From Chloroflexota bacterium (GTDB lineage Bacteria; Chloroflexota; Chloroflexia; Chloroflexales; Roseiflexaceae), in contig JAUQOW010000017.1 of NCBI GenBank assembly GCA_030550675.1, positions 1 to 35,689 on the forward strand: a stretch of DNA of 35,689 nucleotides. The letters are read 5' to 3'. Under the pieces are notes generated by a model. It ran no database searches and had not been told where the DNA came from. It saw nothing but the letters and a program-made list of their open reading frames with translations. How positions within the stretch are numbered: position 1 is the stretch's first letter; the number at the start of each line of letters is the position of its first letter. The position numbers were made by a program, and so were the translations under genes. Below, in pieces: positions 25,521 through 32,215 of the stretch.

Positions 25521-27458
25521 GTGTTTCCTGAGCGTATCGCGCATTCGTCTAACCAACCAGCCGTTAACCCCGTTGGGCTGGCTCGCTGGCTGTTCCAGCC
25601 GACGTCCCTTGCGATCATCGCCATCCTGGCGCTCAACAGTATCGCGCTGGCGGCAGCGCTGCCGCAATGGTCCTTCACAGCGCTGATCACAGGCGTCGGC
25701 ATCTCGATCTTGCTCGTTCTGAGCGATCGCTTCGCTGTGCACGAGACAGAGGGGCGGCGGTTGACGCCTGCGCCGGTCGTGCTTGCAGGAGGGGCGATGA
25801 TGACAGCCTGGTCTCCTGCGTTGATTGCGGCGCTCACTGGCAGCCTGCTATCGGCGCCGCGTCCCTGGCAACGCGCAGTTCATATCAGCGCCATTCGATC
25901 ATTAATTGTGAGCGGCGGCGCGCTGATTGCATCGGTCGCTCCATCTGCGCCGCCGCTCGTTCCATCGCTGGCGCTGGCGTCGCTGATCGGCGTTGGCTAC
26001 CTGCTGGACGCGCTCCTGGCAACCAACGAAGAGCGCTGGACTGAGCGCCTGCGCAGCAGCGCCGCATCCCTCCAGTGGTACATTCCTGTCATGGCGCTGA
26101 ACGGCGCCCTGTTTGGCGCATTCTGGCCCGTCGCTCCCGAAGCGCTGCCGTTCGCGCTGGCGTTGCTTGGCAGCGCCCAGTTTCTGGCGCATAGTCAGGC
26201 GCAACAACGCCGCATCAACGCCGAACTGATCGATCTGCGCGAGCAACTGAGCGCCCGCACCGAACGCCTTGAGCGCCTCCAATCGCTGGCGACGGCAATG
26301 CTGGCAACCCTGGATGATCGACGCCAGCTTCATCTCCTGTGTGAGCGCCTCGCCGCTCTGCTCGACGCCGAGGCTGGCTGGGTCGCGCTCTACGAAAACG
26401 ATACGCTGCGCGTCATGGCGGTTTACCGTCTGACGCTCCTTCACTCCGACCCGCTGCTGCCCGATCAGCAGCGCTATCGTGAGATAACGCAACGCGGACA
26501 GATCGTGCTGATTGCCGATGAACACATCCCGCGCCTGGCGCCGCCAACCGCTTCCGACGATCCTATGCGCTGGTCAGCGCTCCTTGCACTTCCGCTCAAG
26601 ACCGATCACGGCGCTCTCGGCGTCATCTGTCTGGCATTCGAGCACGTGCGCGGTCTCAACAGCGATGATCAACGGATTCTGACGTCCTTCACCCGTCAGG
26701 CGGCGGTCGCAGTCGAAAATACGCGCCTGTTCACTGAGCTGCGCCAGAAGCAGGCGGAACTGATCCAGTCGTCGAAACTGGCAGCGGTCGGCACGTTCGC
26801 AGCGGGGATCGGACACGAGTTCAACAACCTGCTCGGCGGCATGCTCGGTTACGCCGAACTGGGGCGCAGCGCCAGCGACACCGCCGAGAAAGACCACGCG
26901 CTCGACGTTATCCGGCAGGCATGCCAGCGCGGACGAGAGATCACGCGCGGCTTACTCACTTTTGCGCGGCGCAGCGAACATCGCCGCGCACTGCATCATC
27001 TGGAAGACATTATCGCCGAAACAACAACGCTTGTCGAAATCGATCTGCGTAAACTCAACATCACGCTGGTGCGCGACATTGAACCCACGCCAGCCATCCT
27101 CTGCGACGGCGGTCAGATCGCTCAGGTGCTTCTAAACCTGATCACGAATGCACGCGACGCCATTGGACAGGAGGGTGGCACGATCACGGTGTCGCTCCGT
27201 CAGTGCGGCGCATGGGTTGAACTCAGCGTCCGCGACACCGGTGCGGGCATCCCTGAGAGCGTGCGTGACCGCATTTTTGAACCATTCGTCACCACGAAAG
27301 GTGCGCTCGGCGCCAGCAATACGCCCGGAACCGGATTGGGACTCTCGGTGTCCTATGGCATTGTCAAAGACCACGGCGGGGATATCCGGTTTGAGACGGA
27401 AACCGGCGTCGGCACGACGATGATCGTGCGCCTGCCGATAACCCCCTCGCCGGAATGA
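25521..27458 (+). CDS. Membrane sensor histidine kinase with GAF domain
   Basis: This protein of about 645 residues has an N-terminal membrane module of roughly six to eight spans (about 20-225) and a coiled-coil linker with ELIDLREQLSARTERLERL. A GAF domain (about 260-400) follows, and then the kinase core. The phospho-acceptor is H432 in GIGHEFNNLLGGMLGY. The ATPase shows NLITNARDA, DTGAGIP, FEPFVTTK and GTGLGLSVSYGIVKDHGG. No receiver domain is attached and no response regulator adjoins it. The nearest regulator is the ANTAR protein 3 kb downstream, and pairing with it is speculative. The start is uncertain: TTG 25500 opens the frame, while GTG 25521 has a weak TGGAG upstream. Confidence 0.85.
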   Translation: MFPERIAHSSNQPAVNPVGLARWLFQPTSLAIIAILALNSIALAAALPQWSFTALITGVGISILLVLSDRFAVHETEGRRLTPAPVVLAGGAMMTAWSPALIAALTGSLLSAPRPWQRAVHISAIRSLIVSGGALIASVAPSAPPLVPSLALASLIGVGYLLDALLATNEERWTERLRSSAASLQWYIPVMALNGALFGAFWPVAPEALPFALALLGSAQFLAHSQAQQRRINAELIDLREQLSARTERLERLQSLATAMLATLDDRRQLHLLCERLAALLDAEAGWVALYENDTLRVMAVYRLTLLHSDPLLPDQQRYREITQRGQIVLIADEHIPRLAPPTASDDPMRWSALLALPLKTDHGALGVICLAFEHVRGLNSDDQRILTSFTRQAAVAVENTRLFTELRQKQAELIQSSKLAAVGTFAAGIGHEFNNLLGGMLGYAELGRSASDTAEKDHALDVIRQACQRGREITRGLLTFARRSEHRRALHHLEDIIAETTTLVEIDLRKLNITLVRDIEPTPAILCDGGQIAQVLLNLITNARDAIGQEGGTITVSLRQCGAWVELSVRDTGAGIPESVRDRIFEPFVTTKGALGASNTPGTGLGLSVSYGIVKDHGGDIRFETETGVGTTMIVRLPITPSPE

Positions 27459-27493
27459 CGACCCATCCTGCCAATCCTGGCGGCAACGCATCG

Positions 27494-27706
27494 CTATTTC
27501 AGCTCCGGGAGTTCGATCGGGTCCTCGCGCGGCTCGCAGACGCCGCAGTAGAGGGTGCGTGCAGTGACGACGGCGCGATGAATGTTGCGCTCATCGCGGT
27601 ATATCGCCACAATGTGCGGCATCTCGCGCACGCAATCCTTGCAGAGCGCCCGTCCGCAAAAGATGCATATGCCATGCGCCGGTCGTTCGCAATGCCAGCA
27701 GTTCAC
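27494..27706 (-). CDS. 70-residue zinc-binding protein, DUF2180/B-box-like
   Basis: The predicted product starts VNCWHCERPAHGICIFCG and contains eight Cys in four CxxC pairs (3/6, 14/17, 22/25, 54/57), enough for two zinc sites. The pattern resembles DUF2180 and B-box-type small zinc proteins, whose role is unknown. GTG 27706 is supported by AGGAGG six bases upstream. The frame stays open to 28396, but the extension is an Arg-rich antisense image of the Pro-rich linker gene and is rejected. It is convergent with the histidine kinase (35-base gap) and divergent from the beta-helix gene. Confidence 0.66.
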   Translation of the reverse strand: MNCWHCERPAHGICIFCGRALCKDCVREMPHIVAIYRDERNIHRAVVTARTLYCGVCEPREDPIELPELK

Positions 27707-27774
27707 CAGAGTCCTCCTGCAGCAGCTATGCCAGCCTTTCGTCGCTGCGATTGTACTCCAGAATTGCACCCGGA

Positions 27775-27803
27775 TTGCGCCGCCTGTGGCGCTGTGGTAA
27801 GAT
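27775..27803 (+). promoter_or_regulatory. Candidate extended -10 promoter of the beta-helix gene
   Basis: TTGCGC (27775-27780) is followed after 17 bases by TAAGAT (27798-27803), with a TGN extension just before the -10 box. An 8-bp inverted repeat (27783-27790 with 27804-27811) brackets the -10 element and could be an operator. The start codon lies about 30 bases downstream. Confidence 0.42.
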
Positions 27804-27835
27804 GCCACAGGATAGCGTGCGTTTGAGGAACGAAC

Positions 27836-29449
27836 TTGGAGCCTGCCAATCAACCGCCCAACAAACCGCCGTGGCTGCCGTTTCATATCTCGCGGGATAC
27901 GGCGATCCTGCTGGCAGCCCTGCTCTTTCTGGGGTTCGCCATTCTGCTGGCGGTGCTGTTTCCTCCTGCCGGAAGCGAACTGGCGCGCGCCCGCACGCCT
28001 GCGCCTCTCGAAACGCAGGCGGCGACTGCGCTCGTTGAGCCAGTTCAAATAGCAACCCTTGCGCCCGTCGAGGCGCCGACAATTGCAGCGCTGCCGCCCG
28101 ATGCGCCGCCCTATCCCGCGCCACAGGAAGTTGCGCCAACAACCGCGGCGCCAGCGCCGACCCCGGCGCTGCCGCTGCCGACTGCCGCGCCCGATGCGGC
28201 TGGCGCGGCGCCATCGCCGACCCCGGCGCTGCCGCTGCCGACTGCCGCGCCCGATGCGGCTGGCATAGCGCCGACGCTCCCGATCGCCCAGGCGCCGACC
28301 CTCGAACCGACTCTTGCGCCCCCTCCCGTCGTGCTGCCGACGCCGATGTCGCCTGCCGTCCAGCCGACGCCGGAGCCGCCGCCGGTCGTCGTTCAACCGA
28401 CACCGGCGCCCGCGCCGCCAACGCAGCCGCCAGCGCCCCGCCCGACGCGCCCGCCGCCAACGGCGACGCCAATTCCTGTCGATGTCATTCGCAGTACGAC
28501 CTACTGGACCTTTGCGCAGAGTCCGATTACGCTGCGTCGCGATACGGTCGTTGCCGCAGGCGCCGGATTAATCATTGAACCGGGGGTGGAAGTGCGCCTC
28601 CCGCCGGGCATAACGCTCTATGTCGACGGGCGCCTGTATGCGCTGGGAAAGGCGGATCAGCCGGTGCGCTTCACCGGCGCAAGCCTGCCGCGCTGGGAGA
28701 GCATTGTCGGACGCCCCGGCAGCGACATTGTGCTGGAACATGTCGAGGTGCGCGGCGGCGGCGCTGGCGGAACGGTCATCGCAGCGGATCGGGGATCATT
28801 GACAATTCGTGCGAGCCGCATCATCGACAACGGCGGGCACGTGCGCGTCTCCGCCGGTCGCCTCGAACTGCGCGACAGCGAGATCACGGGCAATGACATG
28901 CCGTATGGCGCAGCGGTTGAGATCATCTATGACAGCGGCGGGACAGTCACCCTGACCGGCAACCGCATCGGCGGCAATCGGATGGCGTTTGGGTCGCCCA
29001 ACGTCCGGATCAGCAGTCGCAGCCCGAACGACACGGTAACACTTGATATTCAGGGGAACCTGCTCGTCGGTCAGGACGGACCAAATCTCGCGCTGGAGAC
29101 GAATGGACCGTTGCAGGGCGCGGTGTTGTGCAACGGGTTTATCGGCGGCTCGAATGGCGTGAGCATTCTCAGCACCCTGCCGCAATCGCCCGGTCTGCCA
29201 GCGTTGACAATTCGGAATAACGCAATTGAGAAGCATACGCCGCCGATTATTCCAATCTATCTGCAGCGCGGCATCGGGCGCGGCGCCACCAGCGACGTGC
29301 TCATCGATATGCGCAATAACTGGTGGGGCGCCGCCGAAGGGCCGTATGAGCCGGATCGCCATGCCGACGGTCGCGGCGATGCGCCGGGCGATCTGGTGCT
29401 GTTCGATCCCTGGCTCACCGAACGTCCCGCCTGCGCTCCGGCGCAATAA
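27836..29449 (+). CDS. Membrane-anchored Pro-rich right-handed beta-helix protein
   Basis: This 537-residue protein begins with a short cytoplasmic segment and one membrane span (about 21-43). A Pro/Ala/Thr-rich linker (about 50-215) follows, then a parallel beta-helix domain to the end. The helix shows AGAGLIIEPGVEVRLPPG, repeated I-x-N/D-N turns such as SRIIDNGG and DSEITGNDM, and the closing NNWWGAAEGP typical of NosD/pectate-lyase-like surface proteins. The linker contains a tandem 60-base duplication. The start appears to be TTG 27836, with GAGG seven bases upstream. It is probably an extracellular surface protein. Catalytic residues cannot be assigned, and a polysaccharide-related role is possible. 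Confidence 0.75.
   Translation: MEPANQPPNKPPWLPFHISRDTAILLAALLFLGFAILLAVLFPPAGSELARARTPAPLETQAATALVEPVQIATLAPVEAPTIAALPPDAPPYPAPQEVAPTTAAPAPTPALPLPTAAPDAAGAAPSPTPALPLPTAAPDAAGIAPTLPIAQAPTLEPTLAPPPVVLPTPMSPAVQPTPEPPPVVVQPTPAPAPPTQPPAPRPTRPPPTATPIPVDVIRSTTYWTFAQSPITLRRDTVVAAGAGLIIEPGVEVRLPPGITLYVDGRLYALGKADQPVRFTGASLPRWESIVGRPGSDIVLEHVEVRGGGAGGTVIAADRGSLTIRASRIIDNGGHVRVSAGRLELRDSEITGNDMPYGAAVEIIYDSGGTVTLTGNRIGGNRMAFGSPNVRISSRSPNDTVTLDIQGNLLVGQDGPNLALETNGPLQGAVLCNGFIGGSNGVSILSTLPQSPGLPALTIRNNAIEKHTPPIIPIYLQRGIGRGATSDVLIDMRNNWWGAAEGPYEPDRHADGRGDAPGDLVLFDPWLTERPACAPAQ
28144..28263 (+). repeat. Tandem 60-base duplication in the Pro-rich linker
   Basis: Bases 28144-28203 and 28204-28263 are identical except for one position (28154 G, 28214 T). 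The repeat is in frame and encodes two copies of a 20-residue unit containing PTPALPLPTAAPDAAG. It lies in the extracellular spacer, so copy-number change would alter only the spacer length. Confidence 0.9.
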
Positions 29450-29461
29450 CACACGTCTGCC

Positions 29462-30526
29462 GTGTCCATCCCAGCGATTGACGCCATCGTCGCCAGCGCC
29501 ATCGAGCAGCGCATCTTTCCCGGCGCCGTTGTGCTGGCCGCGCGCGACGGCATCATCCTTCACTATGCAGCATATGGCGCGATGACCTACGACGCCGCAA
29601 GCGATGCGCCGGTTGAACTTGCGACTATCTACGATATTGCGTCGCTCACCAAAATGTTTACTGCGACTGCGGCGCTGCGCCTGTATGAAGCGGGACGGCT
29701 CGATCTTGAAGCGCCGGTGTGCGCCTATCTGCCCGCGTTTCGCGCCCGCACAATCGCGGTCCGCCACCTGTTGACCCACACATCCGGTCTTGACCTGCGC
29801 CTCTCCACACTCTGCCGCAGCGGGCGCGACGCTATCCTGACGGCGGTGTACAACGCCCTGCCCGCCTATCCTCCCGGCAGTCGCGTCGCCTATACGAACA
29901 TCAATTCTTTGTTGCTAGGCGAGATCGTCGCCGCCGTGTCCGAACAGGCGCTTGATCGCGCCATCGATGCACTGGTCTGCCAGCCGCTGGGTCTGCGCCA
30001 CACCGGGTTTCGCCCCGATGCCGCGCTCCTGGCGCGCATCGCGCCGACCGAGATCGATGATGCCTGGCGCGGCTGTCTGGTCCACGGCGTTGTCCACGAT
30101 GAAAGCGCGTATGCGCTTGGCGGTGTCGCAGGGCATGCCGGTCTCTTCAGCACTGCCAGCGATCTCTGGCAATTTTGCCGCGCCTGGCTGCCTCCGACGC
30201 GCGACAGCGCCGATCCCCTTCTGTTGCGACCGGAAACGATTGCGCTGGCGACGACGAATCATACGTCGGGGCTGACGCAGGCATGCGGTCTGGGATGGAT
30301 GATTGACCGACCAAACTTTATGGGTCCTGCGCCTGCGGGAAGTTACGGTCATACCGGCTTCACCGGACCGGCGCTGGTGATTGCGCCCCAATACCGCCTG
30401 ATTGTCGTCATCGTGAGCAACCGGGTCTATCCTCAACGCAGCGCGCCGCGTCATCACGCCGTGACTGCCGCCATCGTCGCTGCGACGCTCAGCAGGATTG
30501 CCTCCAGCGTTGCTCCGCACGGTTGA
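29462..30526 (+). CDS. Beta-lactamase-family serine hydrolase
   Basis: This 354-residue protein belongs to the class C beta-lactamase/D-alanyl-carboxypeptidase/esterase superfamily. The active-site SxxK is S61-L-T-K64, the second motif is Y145-T-N147, and the third is H298-T-G300 in SYGHTGFTG, in place of KTG. LLTHTSGLD near 104-112 and AGLFSTASDLWQF near 227-239 are also typical. No signal peptide is visible, so a cytoplasmic esterase or peptidase is likely. The GTG start lies 12 bases after the previous stop with no clear ribosome binding site, which suggests co-transcription and translational coupling with the beta-helix gene. The substrate is unknown. Confidence 0.85.
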   Translation: MSIPAIDAIVASAIEQRIFPGAVVLAARDGIILHYAAYGAMTYDAASDAPVELATIYDIASLTKMFTATAALRLYEAGRLDLEAPVCAYLPAFRARTIAVRHLLTHTSGLDLRLSTLCRSGRDAILTAVYNALPAYPPGSRVAYTNINSLLLGEIVAAVSEQALDRAIDALVCQPLGLRHTGFRPDAALLARIAPTEIDDAWRGCLVHGVVHDESAYALGGVAGHAGLFSTASDLWQFCRAWLPPTRDSADPLLLRPETIALATTNHTSGLTQACGLGWMIDRPNFMGPAPAGSYGHTGFTGPALVIAPQYRLIVVIVSNRVYPQRSAPRHHAVTAAIVAATLSRIASSVAPHG

Positions 30527-30635
30527 CGAGCCAAACGAACGTCGCAACGCCGTGCGATGGGCTGTCGGACCTTCTGACGCGCTCATAAACGCCCAAATGC
30601 ATGTAAATACGTTCTGATCATGCCAGAAAAGAGGG

Positions 30636-30663
30636 TTTACAAAGAAGCAAGGTGTGCTATGAT
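30636..30663 (+). promoter_or_regulatory. Promoter of the ANTAR response regulator
   Basis: TTTACA (30636-30641) is followed after 16 bases by TATGAT (30658-30663), a good housekeeping-type promoter about 48 bases before the start codon. It lies in the 184-base gap after the serine hydrolase gene. Confidence 0.6.
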
Positions 30664-30710
30664 AAGGTGACTGATACCATTTCCACACATCGGTGGAAAG
30701 GGCGGAACCT

Positions 30711-31301
30711 ATGGGTGTCACGCGCATTCTTATCGCGGAAGATAACGATCTGGTCGCGCTCACGCTCGAGGAACAACTGAAAGGGCTGGGCTACGATGTC
30801 ATCGGCATCGCCCGCACCGGCGCCGAAGCGATCGACCTCGCCACACGTCTCGGGCCAGATCTGATCATCATGGACATCCGCATGCCGGAAATGGAGGGAA
30901 CGGAGGCCGCCGCGCGGATCAACCAGCAGCGTCCGACGCCCATTCTGATGTTGACTGCGTACACTGATCGCGAAACCATCCGCAGGGCGGAGCAGGCAGG
31001 CGCACTTGCCTACCTGGTCAAACCGGTGAACGAAGCGGAACTGGCGCCCGCCATCAACATCGCGCTGGCGCGCTTCCGCGATCTGCAGGCGCTGCGCGCA
31101 CAGGTCCACGAACTGGAAGAGTCGCTCGAAGCGCGTAAATTGATCGAGCGCGCCAAAGGCATTCTGATGCAGCGCCTGGGGCTGACCGAACGCGACGCCT
31201 ATGAACGCCTGCGGCAGCGCGCCCGCGATAAGCGCGCCAAGATGAAGGATATTGCGCAGGCGATCATTGAGGCGGAAGAGTTGCTCGGCTCTGGATCGTG
31301 A
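30711..31301 (+). CDS. Response regulator with ANTAR RNA-binding output domain
   Basis: This 196-residue protein joins a receiver domain (about 4-122) to an ANTAR domain (about 133-191), the AmiR/NasR layout. The receiver has the acidic pair E10/D11, phospho-acceptor D55 in LIIMDIRMPEMEG, T82 and K104. The ANTAR part reads RKLIERAKGILMQRLGLTERDAY, with the conserved KGILM core. Such proteins bind paired RNA hairpins when phosphorylated and prevent transcription termination. No cognate kinase adjoins it. ATG 30711 has a GGCGGA-type site upstream, and GTG 30693 is an in-frame alternative. It lies directly upstream of the attenuated aroH leader, but no ANTAR-type hairpin pair was recognised there. 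Confidence 0.9.
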   Translation: MGVTRILIAEDNDLVALTLEEQLKGLGYDVIGIARTGAEAIDLATRLGPDLIIMDIRMPEMEGTEAAARINQQRPTPILMLTAYTDRETIRRAEQAGALAYLVKPVNEAELAPAINIALARFRDLQALRAQVHELEESLEARKLIERAKGILMQRLGLTERDAYERLRQRARDKRAKMKDIAQAIIEAEELLGSGS

Positions 31302-31304
31302 TAA

Positions 31305-31333
31305 TTGACACCTGCGCCAAGGTATGATATAGT
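31305..31333 (+). promoter_or_regulatory. Consensus promoter of the aroH leader
   Basis: A perfect TTGACA (31305-31310) and TATAGT (31328-31333) are separated by the ideal 17 bases. Transcription should start near 31340, about 34 bases before the leader peptide ATG. The -35 box begins four bases after the stop of the ANTAR gene. Confidence 0.8.
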
Positions 31334-31373
31334 CACAGCGTACACGGTATTGAAGCAAAGAACTCCGGCTTTT

Positions 31374-31454
31374 ATGCAACCGCGAAGCGCCTATTTCTTC
31401 TGGTTCTGGTATTTTGCCAGCTCACCACGAGACTGGTTGCTTCGCGTTGGATGA
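31374..31454 (+). CDS. Aromatic attenuator leader peptide of aroH
   Basis: This 26-codon frame starts at ATG 31374 and ends with TGA 31452-31454. Residues 7-14 are YFFWFWYF, encoded by eight consecutive aromatic codons (31392-31415), and a third Trp codon is at residue 21. Such a run is essentially never seen by chance. It is the hallmark of leader peptides that sense charged tRNA in attenuated amino-acid operons such as phe, trp and his. The product itself probably has no function: ribosome position on this frame would decide which RNA helix forms downstream. No strong Shine-Dalgarno is visible, which is the main weakness. It is not homologous by eye to known leaders. Confidence 0.82.
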   Translation: MQPRSAYFFWFWYFASSPRDWLLRVG

Positions 31455-31474
31455 AGTTTAGGATACCGGAACTC

Positions 31475-31514
31475 AGAAGGCGTGGAGCAACAGGCTCCAC
31501 GCCTTCTTGGTTTT
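31475..31514 (+). terminator. Leader terminator hairpin of the aroH attenuator
   Basis: A perfect 14-bp stem (31475-31488 with 31494-31507) closes on the 5-base loop AACAG. It is followed by TGGTTTT, a modest T-tract interrupted by GG. The stem ends nine bases before the AGGAG of aroH, so the hairpin could also affect ribosome access. Confidence 0.75.
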
Positions 31515-31526
31515 CAGGAGCGGGGT

Positions 31527-31940
31527 ATGACTATCGTCTGTCGTGGCATTCGCGGTGCAACCACTTGCGACGAGAACACGCGCGAGGCAATCCTCGAAGC
31601 GACGCGCGACCTGTTACAACGGATTATTGCCGCCAATGGCGTGCGTCCCGAAGACATCGCCAGCGCCATCTTCAGTACTACGCCTGATCTCACCGCCGAG
31701 TTTCCGGCGGTTGCCGCACGCGAACTCGGCTGGCTCGACACAGCGCTGCTCTGCACCCACGAAATGGCGGTCCCGGGCAGTCTGCCGCGCTGCATTCGCG
31801 TGCTGATCCACTGGAACACCACCCGTCGGGCGGACGAAATCGTTCATGTGTACATTCGCGGCGCACATACCCTGCGCCCTGATCGGAGCATGACCCATGC
31901 GCTGGCAGGGTCATCGGAGGATTGGAGCGGCGGAGGATAA
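31527..31940 (+). CDS. aroH: Monofunctional chorismate mutase, AroH type
   Basis: This 137-residue protein matches the Bacillus subtilis AroH class, a trimer with a pseudo-alpha/beta-barrel fold that converts chorismate to prephenate for Phe and Tyr synthesis. Conserved stretches are [43 protein letters not shown] and [13 protein letters not shown]. They supply the expected active-site Arg, Glu and Tyr. The frame is open from 31482, but ATG 31527 is preferred because AGGAG lies six bases upstream and the family starts there. It is preceded by an aromatic-codon attenuator and followed at once by an intrinsic terminator that overlaps its stop codon. This suggests a short, individually controlled transcript. 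Confidence 0.93.
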   Translation: MTIVCRGIRGATTCDENTREAILEATRDLLQRIIAANGVRPEDIASAIFSTTPDLTAEFPAVAARELGWLDTALLCTHEMAVPGSLPRCIRVLIHWNTTRRADEIVHVYIRGAHTLRPDRSMTHALAGSSEDWSGGG

Positions 31941-31955
31941 TGCCTCCGCTTTTTT
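31930..31955 (+). terminator. Intrinsic terminator after aroH
   Basis: A 7-bp GC-rich stem GCGGAGG/CCTCCGC (31930-31936 with 31943-31949) is followed directly by six T (31950-31955). The aroH TAA lies in the loop. It should separate aroH from the DAHP synthase gene unless read through. Confidence 0.8.
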
Positions 31956-31987
31956 GTTCGACTCTAGCGCGCGACGGTTCTCATAGA

Positions 31988-32092
31988 GAAGATCAACCTG
32001 AATCTGGAGAGTCACGCTTGCGCCTGTGGAGCGGTTGGCGTTGGCTTCGACAGGCTCAGCCAGCGCCGATCACCAGATTGTCCAACATCTTC
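31988..32092 (+). repeat. Dispersed palindromic element, copy B (internally deleted)
   Basis: This 105-base stretch matches the reverse complement of 8656-8796. It shares GAAGATCAACC at the left end, CCTGTGGAGCGG, GGCGTTGG and TTCGACAGGCTCA in the middle, CGCCGATCAC, and ATCTTC at the right end. The second arm of the large hairpin is missing, so this copy cannot fold like copy A. It lies between the aroH terminator and the heptamer array. Confidence 0.75.
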
Positions 32093-32093
32093 A

Positions 32094-32198
32094 GTTCTCG
32101 GTTCTCAGTTCTCAGTTCTCGGTTCTCGGTTCTCAGTTCTCAGTTCTCAGTTCTCAGTTCTCGGTTCTCAGTTCTCAGTTCTCAGTTCTCGGTTCCTG
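32094..32198 (+). repeat. Heptanucleotide tandem array GTTCTC(A/G)
   Basis: Fourteen uninterrupted copies of GTTCTCR occupy 32094-32191, with a degenerate fifteenth unit at 32192-32198. The seventh base alternates irregularly between A and G. The array ends about eight bases before the ribosome binding site of the DAHP synthase. The unit is not a multiple of three, so slippage would change the leader length and any reading frame crossing it. Confidence 0.93.
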
Positions 32199-32215
32199 GT
32201 TCTATGGAGGATGCC

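Larger units (their letters stand above)
31374..31515 (+). promoter_or_regulatory. Transcription attenuator with alternative RNA helices (1:2, 2:3, 3:4)
   Basis: Four segments can pair in mutually exclusive ways. Segment 1 (31377-31388) pairs with segment 2 (31439-31449) over 11 bp with one bulged C at 31381. Segment 2 (31436-31448) can instead pair with segment 3 (31479-31491) over 13 contiguous pairs, four of them G-U. Segment 3 (31475-31488) pairs perfectly with segment 4 (31494-31507) to form a terminator hairpin. A ribosome stalled on the aromatic codons would cover segment 1, free segment 2 and form the 2:3 antiterminator. One that reaches the stop codon would cover segment 2 and let 3:4 form. 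A further 15-bp pairing (31397-31412 with 31463-31479) is possible. The pairings are read directly; the mechanism is inferred. Confidence 0.8.

Noticed and set aside
27455-27826. Plus-strand 123-residue frame overlapping the histidine kinase stop
   Set aside because: It is antisense to the better supported zinc protein, which has AGGAGG and four CxxC pairs. The plus-strand product shows no domain logic.
27707-28396. Arg-rich upstream extension of the minus-strand zinc protein
   Set aside because: It is the antisense image of the Pro/Ala-rich linker of the beta-helix gene, with low-complexity RRR-rich sequence and no ribosome binding site.
30516-30556. Terminator after the serine hydrolase gene
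   Set aside because: A 7-bp inverted repeat exists, but its loop is 27 bases and no T-tract follows.
31340-31526. ANTAR-type dual hairpin or T-box in the aroH leader
   Set aside because: No pair of six-base loops with the expected A and G was found, and no T-box or specifier-loop sequence. The aromatic leader peptide explains the structure better.
32094-32198. CRISPR array
   Set aside because: The units are seven bases long and contiguous, with no spacers.
31922-32215. Upstream extension of the DAHP synthase frame through the heptamer array
   Set aside because: It would translate an aroH end, a dispersed repeat and the heptamers as FSVLSSQ repeats. The ribosome binding site and family match support a start at 32216 or 32330.
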